Source: an uncultured Mycoplasmatota bacterium (lineage in GTDB: Bacteria > Bacillota_I > Bacilli_A > RF39 > UBA660). From it: DNA of 64,000 nt. The DNA lies in contig CALEBF010000014.1 in NCBI GenBank assembly GCA_937944975.1, forward strand, positions 124,001 to 188,000. The letters are read 5' to 3'. The stretch's first letter is position 1; each line of letters begins with the position of its first letter. This document shows, piece by piece, positions 1 to 7,792 of the stretch. The notes beneath the pieces are model-generated. The model did not search any database. It saw only the letters and a program-made list of their open reading frames with translations, and had not been told where the DNA came from. Both the position numbers and the translations under genes were made by a program.

Positions 1-1323
1 TACACAAAGTTATTAAATGCAATGACGAAGAAGTTCAAAGGGCACGAAAAAAGATTTTTAATTCTTAGCATTGTATTATTCGCGATTTTATCATCAATCT
101 CAGGATTAAATTTTGCAATCTTAGTTATTGTTCCACTATTCATTAGTGCAATCTTATTACTTGGATACGACAAGATGACTGCACTTATGTCAACGATCGG
201 TGCAATGATCGTTGGAACAATTGGTTCTACATACGGATTTAATGTATGTGGATACATCAATTACTATTTTGGAATCGATGTAAACAATGGTATTTTCGTT
301 AAACTTGCGATGTTAGCACTTACGACGATTGTATTTATCTTATACGTAACGAGTGCAAAACGTCTTAAGAAGATTGAAATAAAAGAAAAAGCAAAAGCAG
401 AGAAGAAAGCTGCAAAGGCAGAAAAAGTAGAGAAAAAGTCAACGAAGAAAGAAGCAGCTAAGAAAACTGCAAAAAATACAAAGGCAGCAAAAGAGAAGAA
501 AGTTGTTGCAACTAAGGCTGAGGCGACAAAAGAAGATAAAATTGCCATTCCTCTTTACAATGAAAAAGAAGAGAAAAAGAAGAGTATTTGGCCACTTGCC
601 ATCGTACTTACTTTAACATTTATTTTCTTATTAGTTGCAATGTTTAACTGGCGTTATGGATTTGAAGTTACACTTTTCGAAGAAGTTTATGAATCTATTA
701 TGGCTGTCGAAATTAAAGGATATGCAATTTTACAAAATATTCTTGGAAGTTTGAGTCCACTTGGATATTGGACGATAACAGAACTTGGAATCGTATTAAT
801 TATTCTTACATTACTAATTGGATGGTTATACAATGTAAAATTCAAAGATGGTTTAGATGCATTTATCGAGGGTGCAAAAGAAGTTTTACCAGTTGCTATC
901 TACGTAACACTTGCTAATATTATTATGGCAGTTGTCGTAAATATCCAAACATCTGGAAACTTATTCTTAACAATCAGTGATTTCTTACTCAATATGACAA
1001 CTGAATTTAATTTCTTGACAACTTCATTAGTTGCCGCAATTGGAAGTTTATTCTACAATGACTTCCCATACTTGTTAAATTCATTAGTTTCTACATTGGG
1101 AACGAGATTTACAGATGCTTCTATTTATCCAGTCATTGGACTTATTTTCCAATCATTCTATGGACTTGTTATGATGATCGTGCCAACAAGTTTAATGCTG
1201 ATAGCTGGATTATCTTATTTAAAAATATCATACAAAGAATACTTAAAATATGCATGGAAATTGTTCTTACAATTATTCGTTGTAATTGTTGCCGTGATTA
1301 TTGTAATGTTCTTATGTATCTAA
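1..1323 (+). CDS. YfcC-family membrane transporter (5' partial)
   Basis: Polytopic inner-membrane protein resembling the YfcC/DcuC-like transporter family, whose substrates are usually dicarboxylates or amino acids. The frame is open back to base 1 with no stop, and residues before the first ATG (base 22) read as sensible protein (YTKLLNA), so the true start probably lies before the window. Visible parts: hydrophobic helices in the first 110 residues, then a Lys/Ala/Glu-rich cytosolic stretch of about 75 residues (counted from ATG 22, roughly 112-190), then at least five more membrane helices. The charged linker is unusually long and repetitive (AEKKAAKAEK-like). An intrinsic terminator follows directly. 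Family call is moderate; substrate is unknown. Confidence 0.7.
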   Translation, partial: YTKLLNAMTKKFKGHEKRFLILSIVLFAILSSISGLNFAILVIVPLFISAILLLGYDKMTALMSTIGAMIVGTIGSTYGFNVCGYINYYFGIDVNNGIFVKLAMLALTTIVFILYVTSAKRLKKIEIKEKAKAEKKAAKAEKVEKKSTKKEAAKKTAKNTKAAKEKKVVATKAEATKEDKIAIPLYNEKEEKKKSIWPLAIVLTLTFIFLLVAMFNWRYGFEVTLFEEVYESIMAVEIKGYAILQNILGSLSPLGYWTITELGIVLIILTLLIGWLYNVKFKDGLDAFIEGAKEVLPVAIYVTLANIIMAVVVNIQTSGNLFLTISDFLLNMTTEFNFLTTSLVAAIGSLFYNDFPYLLNSLVSTLGTRFTDASIYPVIGLIFQSFYGLVMMIVPTSLMLIAGLSYLKISYKEYLKYAWKLFLQLFVVIVAVIIVMFLCI

Positions 1324-1327
1324 TAAA

Positions 1328-1350
1328 GGGAGTCGAAAGACTCTCTTTTT
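1328..1350 (+). terminator. intrinsic terminator after the transporter
   Basis: Seven-base-pair stem GGGAGTC/GACTCTC (one G-U pair) with a GAAA tetraloop, followed by five T residues, starting 4 nt after the stop codon. Confidence 0.85.
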
Positions 1351-1423
1351 GTGGATAAAATGTAAAGTAAGATGGAAAAAAATGTCACATTTTTGTTTCT
1401 ATGTAAAATCTGTTTCTTAGAAA

Positions 1424-1432
1424 TGTTATAAT
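1424..1432 (+). promoter_or_regulatory. extended -10 promoter for the dehydrogenase gene
   Basis: TGTTATAAT matches the extended -10 form (TGnTATAAT) about 30 nt upstream of the start codon. No good -35 hexamer is present at 16-18 nt, as is common for extended -10 promoters. Confidence 0.6.
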
Positions 1433-1462
1433 ATAAATGTAAAATAAGAAAGGTGGAGGCAT

Positions 1463-2512
1463 ATGAATGGACTAAAAATATTCCAATATGGATGTGGAAA
1501 GATGAGCGTATATACGATGCGCTACGTTATTGAGAATGGTGGAAAGATCGTAGGAGCAGTCGATATCAACCCTGCTGTAATAGGAAAAGATATCGGAGAA
1601 GTGATGGGAACTGATAAAGTTGGTGTGATCATAGAGGATGCAAAGAACGCTGAGGCGTTACTCACAGAATTAAAACCAGATTGTGCGATCGTTACGACGA
1701 TGAGTTTACTATCAGATCTTGAAGAGGCACTTATGACATGTGCAAAATGTGGTATCAATGCGATTACAACTTGTGAAGAGGCTTTTTATCCAATGAATTC
1801 TAATCCTACTTTGACAAGTAAAATTGATCAGTTAGCAAAAGAAAATAATTGTACGATTACAGGAAGTGGATATCAAGATGCGTTCTGGGGAAATTTAATT
1901 ACGACGCTAGTAGGTGCAAGTCACAATGTTACTAAGATTAAAGGAAGTTCTTCTTATAATGTAGAAGATTATGGAATTGCACTTGCAAAAGCTCATGGGG
2001 CAGGATTATCGAAGGAAGAATTTGAAAGAAACATCGCATCAGTAGATGAAATCACGGATGAAGAAAGACAAAAAGTGATTGAAAGTGGAGCATATGCACC
2101 TTCATATATGTGGAATGTCAACGGATGGCTTTGCGATAAATTAGGACTTACTGTCGTAAGTCAAAGACAAAAATGCGTACCACAATTTAACGATTACGAT
2201 ATCGAATCTAGTACGCTTGGAATGACAGTAAAAGCAGGAATGGCAACAGGAATGAGTGCCGTTGTTACAACTGAAACAAAAGAGAGAATTACACTAGAAA
2301 CTGAGTGTATCGGAAAAGTATATAACAAAGATGAATTCGACCGAAATGAGTGGACGATTTACGGAGAGCCAGATACGACGCTTGTGATTGAAAAGCCTGC
2401 AACAGTTGAATTAACTTGTGCAACAACAGTCAATAGAATTCCAGATGTCATTAAAGCAGAGGCAGGATTCGTTCCAACTTCACGCATGGGAGAATTAAAA
2501 TATATAAAATAA
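1463..2512 (+). CDS. 2,4-diaminopentanoate dehydrogenase-like NAD(P)-dependent oxidoreductase
   Basis: 349 residues. The N-terminus has a Rossmann dinucleotide-binding start (IFQYGCGKM), followed by DapB-like features (DINPAVIGKD, then TTCEEAFYP near residue 110). The layout fits the family of 2,4-diaminopentanoate dehydrogenase, which in clostridial ornithine fermentation oxidises 2,4-diaminopentanoate to 2-amino-4-oxopentanoate. No other ornithine-degradation gene (ortAB, oraES) lies nearby, so the substrate is uncertain and another amine or amino acid is possible. Monocistronic: own extended -10 promoter upstream and a terminator downstream. The start ATG is preceded by AGGTGGAGG. Confidence 0.75.
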   Translation: MNGLKIFQYGCGKMSVYTMRYVIENGGKIVGAVDINPAVIGKDIGEVMGTDKVGVIIEDAKNAEALLTELKPDCAIVTTMSLLSDLEEALMTCAKCGINAITTCEEAFYPMNSNPTLTSKIDQLAKENNCTITGSGYQDAFWGNLITTLVGASHNVTKIKGSSSYNVEDYGIALAKAHGAGLSKEEFERNIASVDEITDEERQKVIESGAYAPSYMWNVNGWLCDKLGLTVVSQRQKCVPQFNDYDIESSTLGMTVKAGMATGMSAVVTTETKERITLETECIGKVYNKDEFDRNEWTIYGEPDTTLVIEKPATVELTCATTVNRIPDVIKAEAGFVPTSRMGELKYIK

Positions 2513-2513
2513 A

Positions 2514-2538
2514 AAGAAGTTTCAACACTTCTTTTTTT
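2514..2538. terminator. bidirectional terminator between convergent genes
   Basis: AAGAAGT/ACTTCTT stem with a 6-nt loop, with a T run on the plus side and an A run on the other side, so it can serve both the dehydrogenase gene and the convergent lipoprotein gene. Confidence 0.75.
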
Positions 2539-2539
2539 A

Positions 2540-2998
2540 TTATTGACAGATTGCTCCAGCGTTTGTCAGCATTGCTTGGTATTTTTCGATTGGAATCTCA
2601 TCTCCTTCAAAAATATCTGGGTTGATTTTTTTCAATTCTGCTTTGTTGACGTCGTTAAATGGCATTTCGATCGTGTAGACAATTTGACTTTCCTCTTCGA
2701 TCATGTCTGTTTTTACATCTTTGTAGTTTTGCTTGTAATCTTGATCCAAAGCTTCTAGAGTACTCTTTACATGCGTAAAGTCAGTATCGTCAAAACTAGC
2801 ACTATATACACTAGACGTCCTAACAGAAGATACATGTTTTCCATCACTAGAATAGATGTGATTTTCATTGGTAAGTGCATAGATATCATATCGTAAATCT
2901 TCCCGGCATGTCATTACCTTTTCCTCTGAAGTTGATGCTTGATTACTACATCCACAGAGAAACACAACACCAAGTAAAATGATGACTATCTTTTTCAT
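2540..2998 (-). CDS. small lipoprotein of unknown function
   Basis: 152 residues with a classical lipoprotein signal: MKK, a hydrophobic core and lipobox LCGC with Cys at residue 17, so it should be lipid-anchored on the outer face of the membrane. The mature part is acidic. It has a second Cys pair candidate (Cys near residue 31 in MTCRED and the penultimate-residue Cys). The size and the C-terminal YQAMLTNAG pattern loosely recall YehR/DUF1307 lipoproteins, but I would not assign it. Convergent with the dehydrogenase gene. Confidence 0.75.
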   Translation of the reverse strand: MKKIVIILLGVVFLCGCSNQASTSEEKVMTCREDLRYDIYALTNENHIYSSDGKHVSSVRTSSVYSASFDDTDFTHVKSTLEALDQDYKQNYKDVKTDMIEEESQIVYTIEMPFNDVNKAELKKINPDIFEGDEIPIEKYQAMLTNAGAICQ

Positions 2999-3089
2999 CT
3001 TCCACCTCGCTATCTTTTCTGATTATATCACACAATTTATCATAAAAAAATACTTCTTTTTATGGTAAAATGGTAGTGTGGTGTTAGAT

Positions 3090-3725
3090 ATGAAACATAG
3101 GATCAATGGAATAGAATACGATGTTGTAATAGAAAAAAAACATAATAAAAATATATATATTCGTGTGAAAAAAGATGGAAAAATATACGTGTCTTGTCCA
3201 CTGTTTACATCGAAGTTTTACATAAAAAAATTATTGGATGAAAATGAAGGTCAAATTTCGAAAATGATATCGCGTCAATTAGAACAGCAAAAGAGAGATG
3301 AGGAATTCTATTATTTGGGTCAAAAATATGATATAATTATTGTACCGACGTTAGATAAAATCGAATGGAAAGAAACACGTATTTATGCACCTAGTAAAAA
3401 GAAACTAGATGTGTGGTGTGATCTAGAGAGAAGAAGAATATTTCAAGAACGTTATGATTATATTTACCACAATTTTAAAGAGAATGTCTTACATCCAAAG
3501 TTAAAAATTCGTTCGATGAAGACGAGATGGGGCGTGTGTAATCGTAAAAGCGAAACGATTACATTGAATGCCAAACTATTATCTTATCCACTCGAGTGTT
3601 TAGATTACGTGATCGTCCATGAACTTTGTCATTTGGTACATTTTGATCATTCGAAAAATTTTTGGAATCTCGTAGGAATTTATTGTCCAGAATATAAACG
3701 GATTAGAAAAATTTTAAAAGGTTAG
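3090..3725 (+). CDS. YgjP-like zinc metallopeptidase (M48-type, DUF45)
   Basis: Small soluble protein of the YgjP/WLM metallopeptidase family. The zinc signature HELCH lies near the C-terminus, followed by HFDHSKNFW, which supplies the third histidine. The upstream stretch KTRWGVCNRKSETITLN is the usual conserved core of this family. The function of YgjP proteins is poorly known. Start: ATG 3090 is chosen over GTG 3078, because the extended -10 element TGGTAAAAT at 3062-3070 would place the transcript start around 3077. The next gene, an M23 hydrolase, begins 9 nt downstream, so the two are probably co-transcribed. Confidence 0.8.
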   Translation: MKHRINGIEYDVVIEKKHNKNIYIRVKKDGKIYVSCPLFTSKFYIKKLLDENEGQISKMISRQLEQQKRDEEFYYLGQKYDIIIVPTLDKIEWKETRIYAPSKKKLDVWCDLERRRIFQERYDYIYHNFKENVLHPKLKIRSMKTRWGVCNRKSETITLNAKLLSYPLECLDYVIVHELCHLVHFDHSKNFWNLVGIYCPEYKRIRKILKG

Positions 3726-3734
3726 GTGAGACAA

Positions 3735-4961
3735 ATGAGACGAATGCTTTGTACTTTACTTTGTTTCATTATGGTAGTACCGATGTTAGTAGTGCCAGAG
3801 CAGGCACAGGCAAAAACGCTTGCTCAGTTAAGAGAAGAACTGCGTACTGCTGAGGCGAACTATGCACAGAAGGAACAGGAAGAGCGTTTAACTCAGGAGC
3901 AGATTGACCAGACAAATCAGAGTGTAGAGGATATCAAAAATGATATGATTCAGATCGATAAAGATATCGAAACGTTAGGAAATGAAATAATAAAATTAAA
4001 TCAAGAAATTATAGCAAAGGAAAAAGAAATTAAAAACATTGTCAACTTTGTACAAGTTTCAAATGGAGAAAGTGCATATTTAGAGTATGCATTTGGAGCA
4101 CAAGATTTTACGGATTTTATTTACCGTATGGCAATTTCAGAACAACTTGCAGATTATAATGAAAAACTGATTGCAGATTTTACGACTACGATTGAAAACA
4201 GTAAGAAAAAGCAAGTAGAGTTAAAAGAAAAGACTAAGGAGTTGGAACAGAAGCAAAAACAATTGGAAAGTGAGCTTTCTGGTTTAAAAGATAAGATGGC
4301 ATCACTATCCGATATTAAAATTTCGGTAAAAGATGAGATTCGCATGTTACGAGAATCTGTAGAAGGATATGAAAAATCCGGATGTGGTGAAAACGAGGAT
4401 TTGGATGCTTGTATGACACGAATTCAGAATAGTGGAGGAGGTTCACTTCCGCCAATTAATGGATTTTACCGACCAATTGTAAAGGGACACGCAACGAGTG
4501 AATATGGCTGGAGATGTTTGGAGATTACAGGTTGTGAGCTTCATTCAGGTCTCGATATGTCAGTTGCTGGTGGTGGAGTTCCTGTTTATGCAGCAGCACC
4601 TGGTGTCGTTGTAGGTTTGATCCATAGAAGTAACTGTGGAGGAAATCAAGTGATTATTATCCACACGATCAATGGTCAAAAATATACGACGTTGTATGCG
4701 CATTTACGCTCTATGAACGTCTCTGTCGGGCAAGTAGTAACAGCGAGCACCCAAATTGGAATTATGGGTGGAAATCCACAGACAGAGTGGTGGGATAAAT
4801 GTTCAACTGGCAATCACGTCCATTTTACAGTAGCCACAGGTCATTATTTAAAAGATTATTATAGTTGGAATACGTTTATGAATCATACAATTAACCCAAG
4901 GACAGTAACAAATGTTCCAGCAAGAGGTGTCGAGTTTACAAATCGTACGACAAGATATTAA
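3735..4961 (+). CDS. secreted peptidoglycan hydrolase: coiled coil plus M23 (LytM) domain
   Basis: About 408 residues. Signal peptide (MRRMLCTLLCFIMVVPMLV, cleavage near AQA). A long coiled coil follows, roughly residues 28-215, rich in Glu/Gln/Lys. The C-terminal peptidase M23 domain (roughly 235-380) has zinc-site motifs HSGLD and HVHF and the helper stretch TTLYAHL. The EnvC-like architecture suggests an endopeptidase cutting peptide cross-links, controlled through the coiled coil as in cell-separation hydrolases; that role is inferred. ATG 3735 has AGGTGAG upstream; GTG 3726 would be an alternative. It follows the YgjP-like gene closely and ends at a strong terminator. Confidence 0.9.
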   Translation: MRRMLCTLLCFIMVVPMLVVPEQAQAKTLAQLREELRTAEANYAQKEQEERLTQEQIDQTNQSVEDIKNDMIQIDKDIETLGNEIIKLNQEIIAKEKEIKNIVNFVQVSNGESAYLEYAFGAQDFTDFIYRMAISEQLADYNEKLIADFTTTIENSKKKQVELKEKTKELEQKQKQLESELSGLKDKMASLSDIKISVKDEIRMLRESVEGYEKSGCGENEDLDACMTRIQNSGGGSLPPINGFYRPIVKGHATSEYGWRCLEITGCELHSGLDMSVAGGGVPVYAAAPGVVVGLIHRSNCGGNQVIIIHTINGQKYTTLYAHLRSMNVSVGQVVTASTQIGIMGGNPQTEWWDKCSTGNHVHFTVATGHYLKDYYSWNTFMNHTINPRTVTNVPARGVEFTNRTTRY

Positions 4962-4985
4962 AGTGGGGATTTGGGCCCACTTTTT
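4961..4985 (+). terminator. intrinsic terminator after the M23 hydrolase
   Basis: AAGTGGG/CCCACTT stem with a T run, overlapping the last base of the stop codon. Confidence 0.85.
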
Positions 4986-5005
4986 AACTCGTAAGGAGGT
5001 GTGTC

Positions 5006-5491
5006 ATGAAAAAAATATTATGGATTTTACCAATTCTATGCCTTTTATGCGGATGCGAGATGCAGATGTCTGAAGCACAGAAAGAGTATCAAGCTGGCGT
5101 AAGGCAGTTAGAAGAAAAAAAGGTAAAGAATTTTGACAAAGAACTTCCTTTTGAAGTAGAGGTATCAATCGATTCTTTGGTCGAGGGAGAACTTGTATAT
5201 AGTGTTGTGATCGATCAACCGAAAGTGCCGATGAAAAATATCAAGGCTCTCGTTGTCCACGATGCGAAGACGACAGATATCTTTCCAAGTGTTGGAATTT
5301 TTGATACGCCTTTAAATTTGATTCCGAACGAAGTAGACCAAGAAAAGAAAAATGTAAAGGGAATTGCCCTCGTTGGATATATAGAGACAGACAAGAGTGT
5401 CGGTGCATTCCACATGAATGTTAGAGTGTTAGTATCCTATGAGGACGAAGAAGGAAATCGTCATCAATTATATAGTTATCACAAAATATGA
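5006..5491 (+). CDS. lipoprotein of unknown function
   Basis: 161 residues. N-terminal lipoprotein signal with lipobox LLCGC (Cys at residue 17), preceded by the Shine-Dalgarno AAGGAGGTG. The mature domain is beta-rich (alternating hydrophobic stretches FEVEVSIDSL, ELVYSVVIDQP, GAFHMNVRVLVSY). I do not recognise a family. It overlaps no neighbour; cse60 starts 44 nt after its stop, and no terminator is evident between them. Confidence 0.75.
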   Translation: MKKILWILPILCLLCGCEMQMSEAQKEYQAGVRQLEEKKVKNFDKELPFEVEVSIDSLVEGELVYSVVIDQPKVPMKNIKALVVHDAKTTDIFPSVGIFDTPLNLIPNEVDQEKKNVKGIALVGYIETDKSVGAFHMNVRVLVSYEDEEGNRHQLYSYHKI

Positions 5492-5535
5492 TTCTTTTTT
5501 TAAAGGATCCTTGTTATGATCATATTGGTGATATG

Positions 5536-5706
5536 ATGAAGGTAAAAGTAATAGACGAAGGACATGAAAAAGATCTAGAAGAAGCAGTAAATAAATTTTT
5601 AGATGAACTAGATGGGGAACTCATCGATATTAAATTTCAGGTTGCTGTCAGTTCGTTTTCGGAAGAGCAAATTTATTGCTTTTCAGCGATGATTATATAT
5701 CGATAG
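5536..5706 (+). CDS. cse60: Cse60-family sporulation protein
   Basis: 56 residues, starting MKVKVIDEGHEKDLE and ending SEEQIYCFSAMIIYR, the two signatures of the Cse60 family. In Bacillus, cse60 is a small gene of the sigma-E mother-cell regulon with no known biochemical role. ATG 5536 is preferred; ATG 5533 is adjacent and equally readable, with GGTGAT just upstream. A longer in-frame start at 5488 would add a non-conserved 16-residue leader. I could not find a convincing sigma-E promoter just upstream. Confidence 0.8.
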   Translation: MKVKVIDEGHEKDLEEAVNKFLDELDGELIDIKFQVAVSSFSEEQIYCFSAMIIYR

Positions 5707-5720
5707 ATAGGTTGTGAGGT

Positions 5721-7361
5721 ATGAAGAAAAATACGTTTTTAGAAGGTGCAATGATAGCGACGATTGGAATTATTTTGTGTAAGATTATAGGACTTGTATA
5801 TGTCATTCCTTTTTATGCAATCATTGGTACACAAGGAGGGGCGTTATATAGTTATGCATATTCAATTTATGCGATTTTCTTAAGTCTTTCTAATAGTGGA
5901 ATTCCCGTCGCTGTCAGTAAGGTAATTAGTGAATATAATACACTTGGTTATGTAAAAGCAAAAGAACGGGCATTTCAAATGGCATCTCTTATCATTATTG
6001 GACTGGGAATTTTTTTCTTCCTCGTTCTAGTCATATTCGCACCTACGATTGCGCGTATAATTCTAGGAGATATCCAAGGTGGAAATACATTAGAAGGGGT
6101 TACACTAGTAATTAGAATTGTCGCAACGGCACTTTTAATTGTACCGATCGAAAGTGTAACACAAGGTTACTTTCAGGGACATAAAATCATGGTGCCTCCA
6201 ACGATGGCCAACGTCATAGAACAATTAGTGCGTGTGATCGTCATTGTTGCAGGAAGTTTTGTCGCTTTACAAGTATTCCATCTATCTTTAGAGACAGCTG
6301 TTGGTATTGCCGTATTTGGAGCGACGATCGGTTGTTTGGTTGCATATTTTTACTTACTCCGCGTACTTAAAAAGAATAAAAAGAAAATAGAAGAAACAGC
6401 ATTAGTGGCAAGTCATGAGCCGAAAATTTCAAGAAAGACAATTTTAAAGAAAATTATCTATTATGCACTTCCTTTTGTTATAATTGATTTTATGAATTCT
6501 GCATATGGAATGGTTGATACGTTGACAGTCGTATCCGGACTGACTGACTTAGGATATGATGCTGTTACGACTGAAACAGCAATTGGTGTGATCGCAACAT
6601 GGGCGACGAAGTTGAATATGATCGTAGCATCGATCGCACTCGGAATTACAGTGAGCTTGATTCCGAACATCGCAAGTAGTTATGTCAAGAAAAATTGGAA
6701 AGGTGTTAGTCGTAAGATGAATCAGGCATTACAAGCACTTTCACTAACGACGATTCCAATGGCATTTGGACTTAGCTTTTTAGCTGCGCCAGTCTGGGTT
6801 ATCTTTTATGGTTACAATGGGCTCAGCATCGATATTTTTAGACTGTATATTATTCAAGCGATTACATTCTCTTTCTATACAACCCTCGTTAATTTAATCC
6901 AAACGATGAATCGTACGAAATTGGGAATGGGAATTTTAGGAGGAAGCTTTATCGCAAAATATCTCTTAAATGTTCCAATCATGAGACTTTGCTACTCGGT
7001 AGGAATTCCAGCTTATTACGGGCCAATTTTTACAACTTTACTGACACAATCTATATCAGTTCTCTTAATCTTGATTATTATGAGAAAAGATTATCAAGTC
7101 GCTTATCGTAAAACGATTGTACTTACGATCAAAGTATTACTTATTACAGGAGTTATGATAGGAATATTAAGCATCATGAATTTATTTATTCCTGTTGCTG
7201 TACAATCGAGATGGATAGCTATTTTGATTACGATTTTATATGCTGGAGTAGGGGCTATTATATATTGTGTTCTCGGATATCGTCATCATGTGTTCCAAGA
7301 AGTATTTGGAAACGACATTTTAGACAAGATCTTGAGAAAGGTTCATTTAAAGAAGGCGTAA
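5721..7361 (+). CDS. SpoVB/YtgP-type polysaccharide or lipid II flippase (MOP superfamily)
   Basis: 546 residues with about 14 predicted membrane helices. The N-terminal region (FLEGAMIATIGIILCKIIGL, then YAIFLSLSNSGIPVAVSK) is typical of the SpoVB/YtgP branch of the MOP flippase superfamily. YtgP (a MurJ equivalent of about 544 residues) moves lipid II across the membrane; SpoVB is needed for the spore cortex. The length fits YtgP better, while the neighbouring cse60 hints at a sporulation context. Both readings remain open. It starts 14 nt after cse60 and ends at a terminator. Confidence 0.85.
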   Translation: MKKNTFLEGAMIATIGIILCKIIGLVYVIPFYAIIGTQGGALYSYAYSIYAIFLSLSNSGIPVAVSKVISEYNTLGYVKAKERAFQMASLIIIGLGIFFFLVLVIFAPTIARIILGDIQGGNTLEGVTLVIRIVATALLIVPIESVTQGYFQGHKIMVPPTMANVIEQLVRVIVIVAGSFVALQVFHLSLETAVGIAVFGATIGCLVAYFYLLRVLKKNKKKIEETALVASHEPKISRKTILKKIIYYALPFVIIDFMNSAYGMVDTLTVVSGLTDLGYDAVTTETAIGVIATWATKLNMIVASIALGITVSLIPNIASSYVKKNWKGVSRKMNQALQALSLTTIPMAFGLSFLAAPVWVIFYGYNGLSIDIFRLYIIQAITFSFYTTLVNLIQTMNRTKLGMGILGGSFIAKYLLNVPIMRLCYSVGIPAYYGPIFTTLLTQSISVLLILIIMRKDYQVAYRKTIVLTIKVLLITGVMIGILSIMNLFIPVAVQSRWIAILITILYAGVGAIIYCVLGYRHHVFQEVFGNDILDKILRKVHLKKA

Positions 7362-7369
7362 GCCTTTTT
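7353..7369 (+). terminator. intrinsic terminator after the flippase gene
   Basis: AAGGC-GTAA-GCCTT stem-loop followed by a T-rich tract, overlapping the end of the coding region. Confidence 0.7.
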
Positions 7370-7379
7370 CTTTTTCTAT

Positions 7380-7419
7380 ACTACTTTATATATTTTAGTA
7401 CTTGACAATATAAGGTAGT
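7380..7419 (+). promoter_or_regulatory. imperfect inverted repeat, candidate PadR operator
   Basis: ACTACTTTATA at 7380-7390 is mirrored by TATAAGGTAGT at 7409-7419 (10 of 11 positions), separated by 18 nt and bracketing the -35 hexamer of the padR promoter. PadR proteins often repress their own operon from palindromes in this position. The role here is inference. Confidence 0.4.
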
Positions 7420-7430
7420 TGATATACAAT
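7402..7430 (+). promoter_or_regulatory. sigma-A promoter of the padR operon
   Basis: TTGACA (7402-7407), 17-nt spacer, TACAAT (7425-7430), ending 20 nt before the padR start codon. Confidence 0.75.
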
Positions 7431-7450
7431 GATACTGACGAGGTGGTACT

Positions 7451-7792
7451 ATGAATGTTCAGTTCAAAAAGGGAGTACTAGAATTGATTGTGTTGTTATC
7501 AGTTCATAAGAAGGATCGTTACGGATATGAATTGATGACCGAGGTTTCTAAAATTGTAGATATCAATGAGGGAACGATCTATCCTTTATTGAAAAGATTA
7601 ACGAACGAAAAGTACTTTGATACATACTTAGTAGAGTCGACAGAGGGACCACCAAGAAAATATTATAGGTTAACTGTATTAGGAGAAGAAAGAATGAAAG
7701 AATTAAAAGAAATATGGTTAGATTTTTCAAGTTCTGTAAATCAGTTTATCGAGGAGAGTGAGAATCATGACGAAAAAGCAATTTTTGAATAA
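7451..7792 (+). CDS. PadR-family transcriptional regulator
   Basis: 113 residues. Winged-helix PadR domain over nearly the whole length: KKGVLELIVLLSVHKKDRYGYEL, then INEGTIYPLLKRL (recognition helix), the wing PPRKYYRLT, and a short C-terminal dimerisation helix. PadR proteins are usually autoregulatory repressors released by a ligand or by a membrane partner. Here the gene overlaps the next one by 26 nt. That gene encodes a HAAS-domain membrane protein, a common PadR companion, so the pair probably forms one sensing unit. A palindrome overlaps its promoter. Confidence 0.9.
   Translation: MNVQFKKGVLELIVLLSVHKKDRYGYELMTEVSKIVDINEGTIYPLLKRLTNEKYFDTYLVESTEGPPRKYYRLTVLGEERMKELKEIWLDFSSSVNQFIEESENHDEKAIFE

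Noticed and set aside
264..548. Open frame antisense to the Lys/Ala-rich linker of the first gene
   Set aside because: It mirrors the AAG/GCA-rich coding sequence of the transporter, gives a Phe/Ala/Ser-rich product and has no ribosome-binding site; a shadow frame.
5461..5535. sigma-E promoter upstream of cse60
   Set aside because: CATATTGG is the only CATA-like match and it runs into the Shine-Dalgarno; spacing and sequence are too poor.
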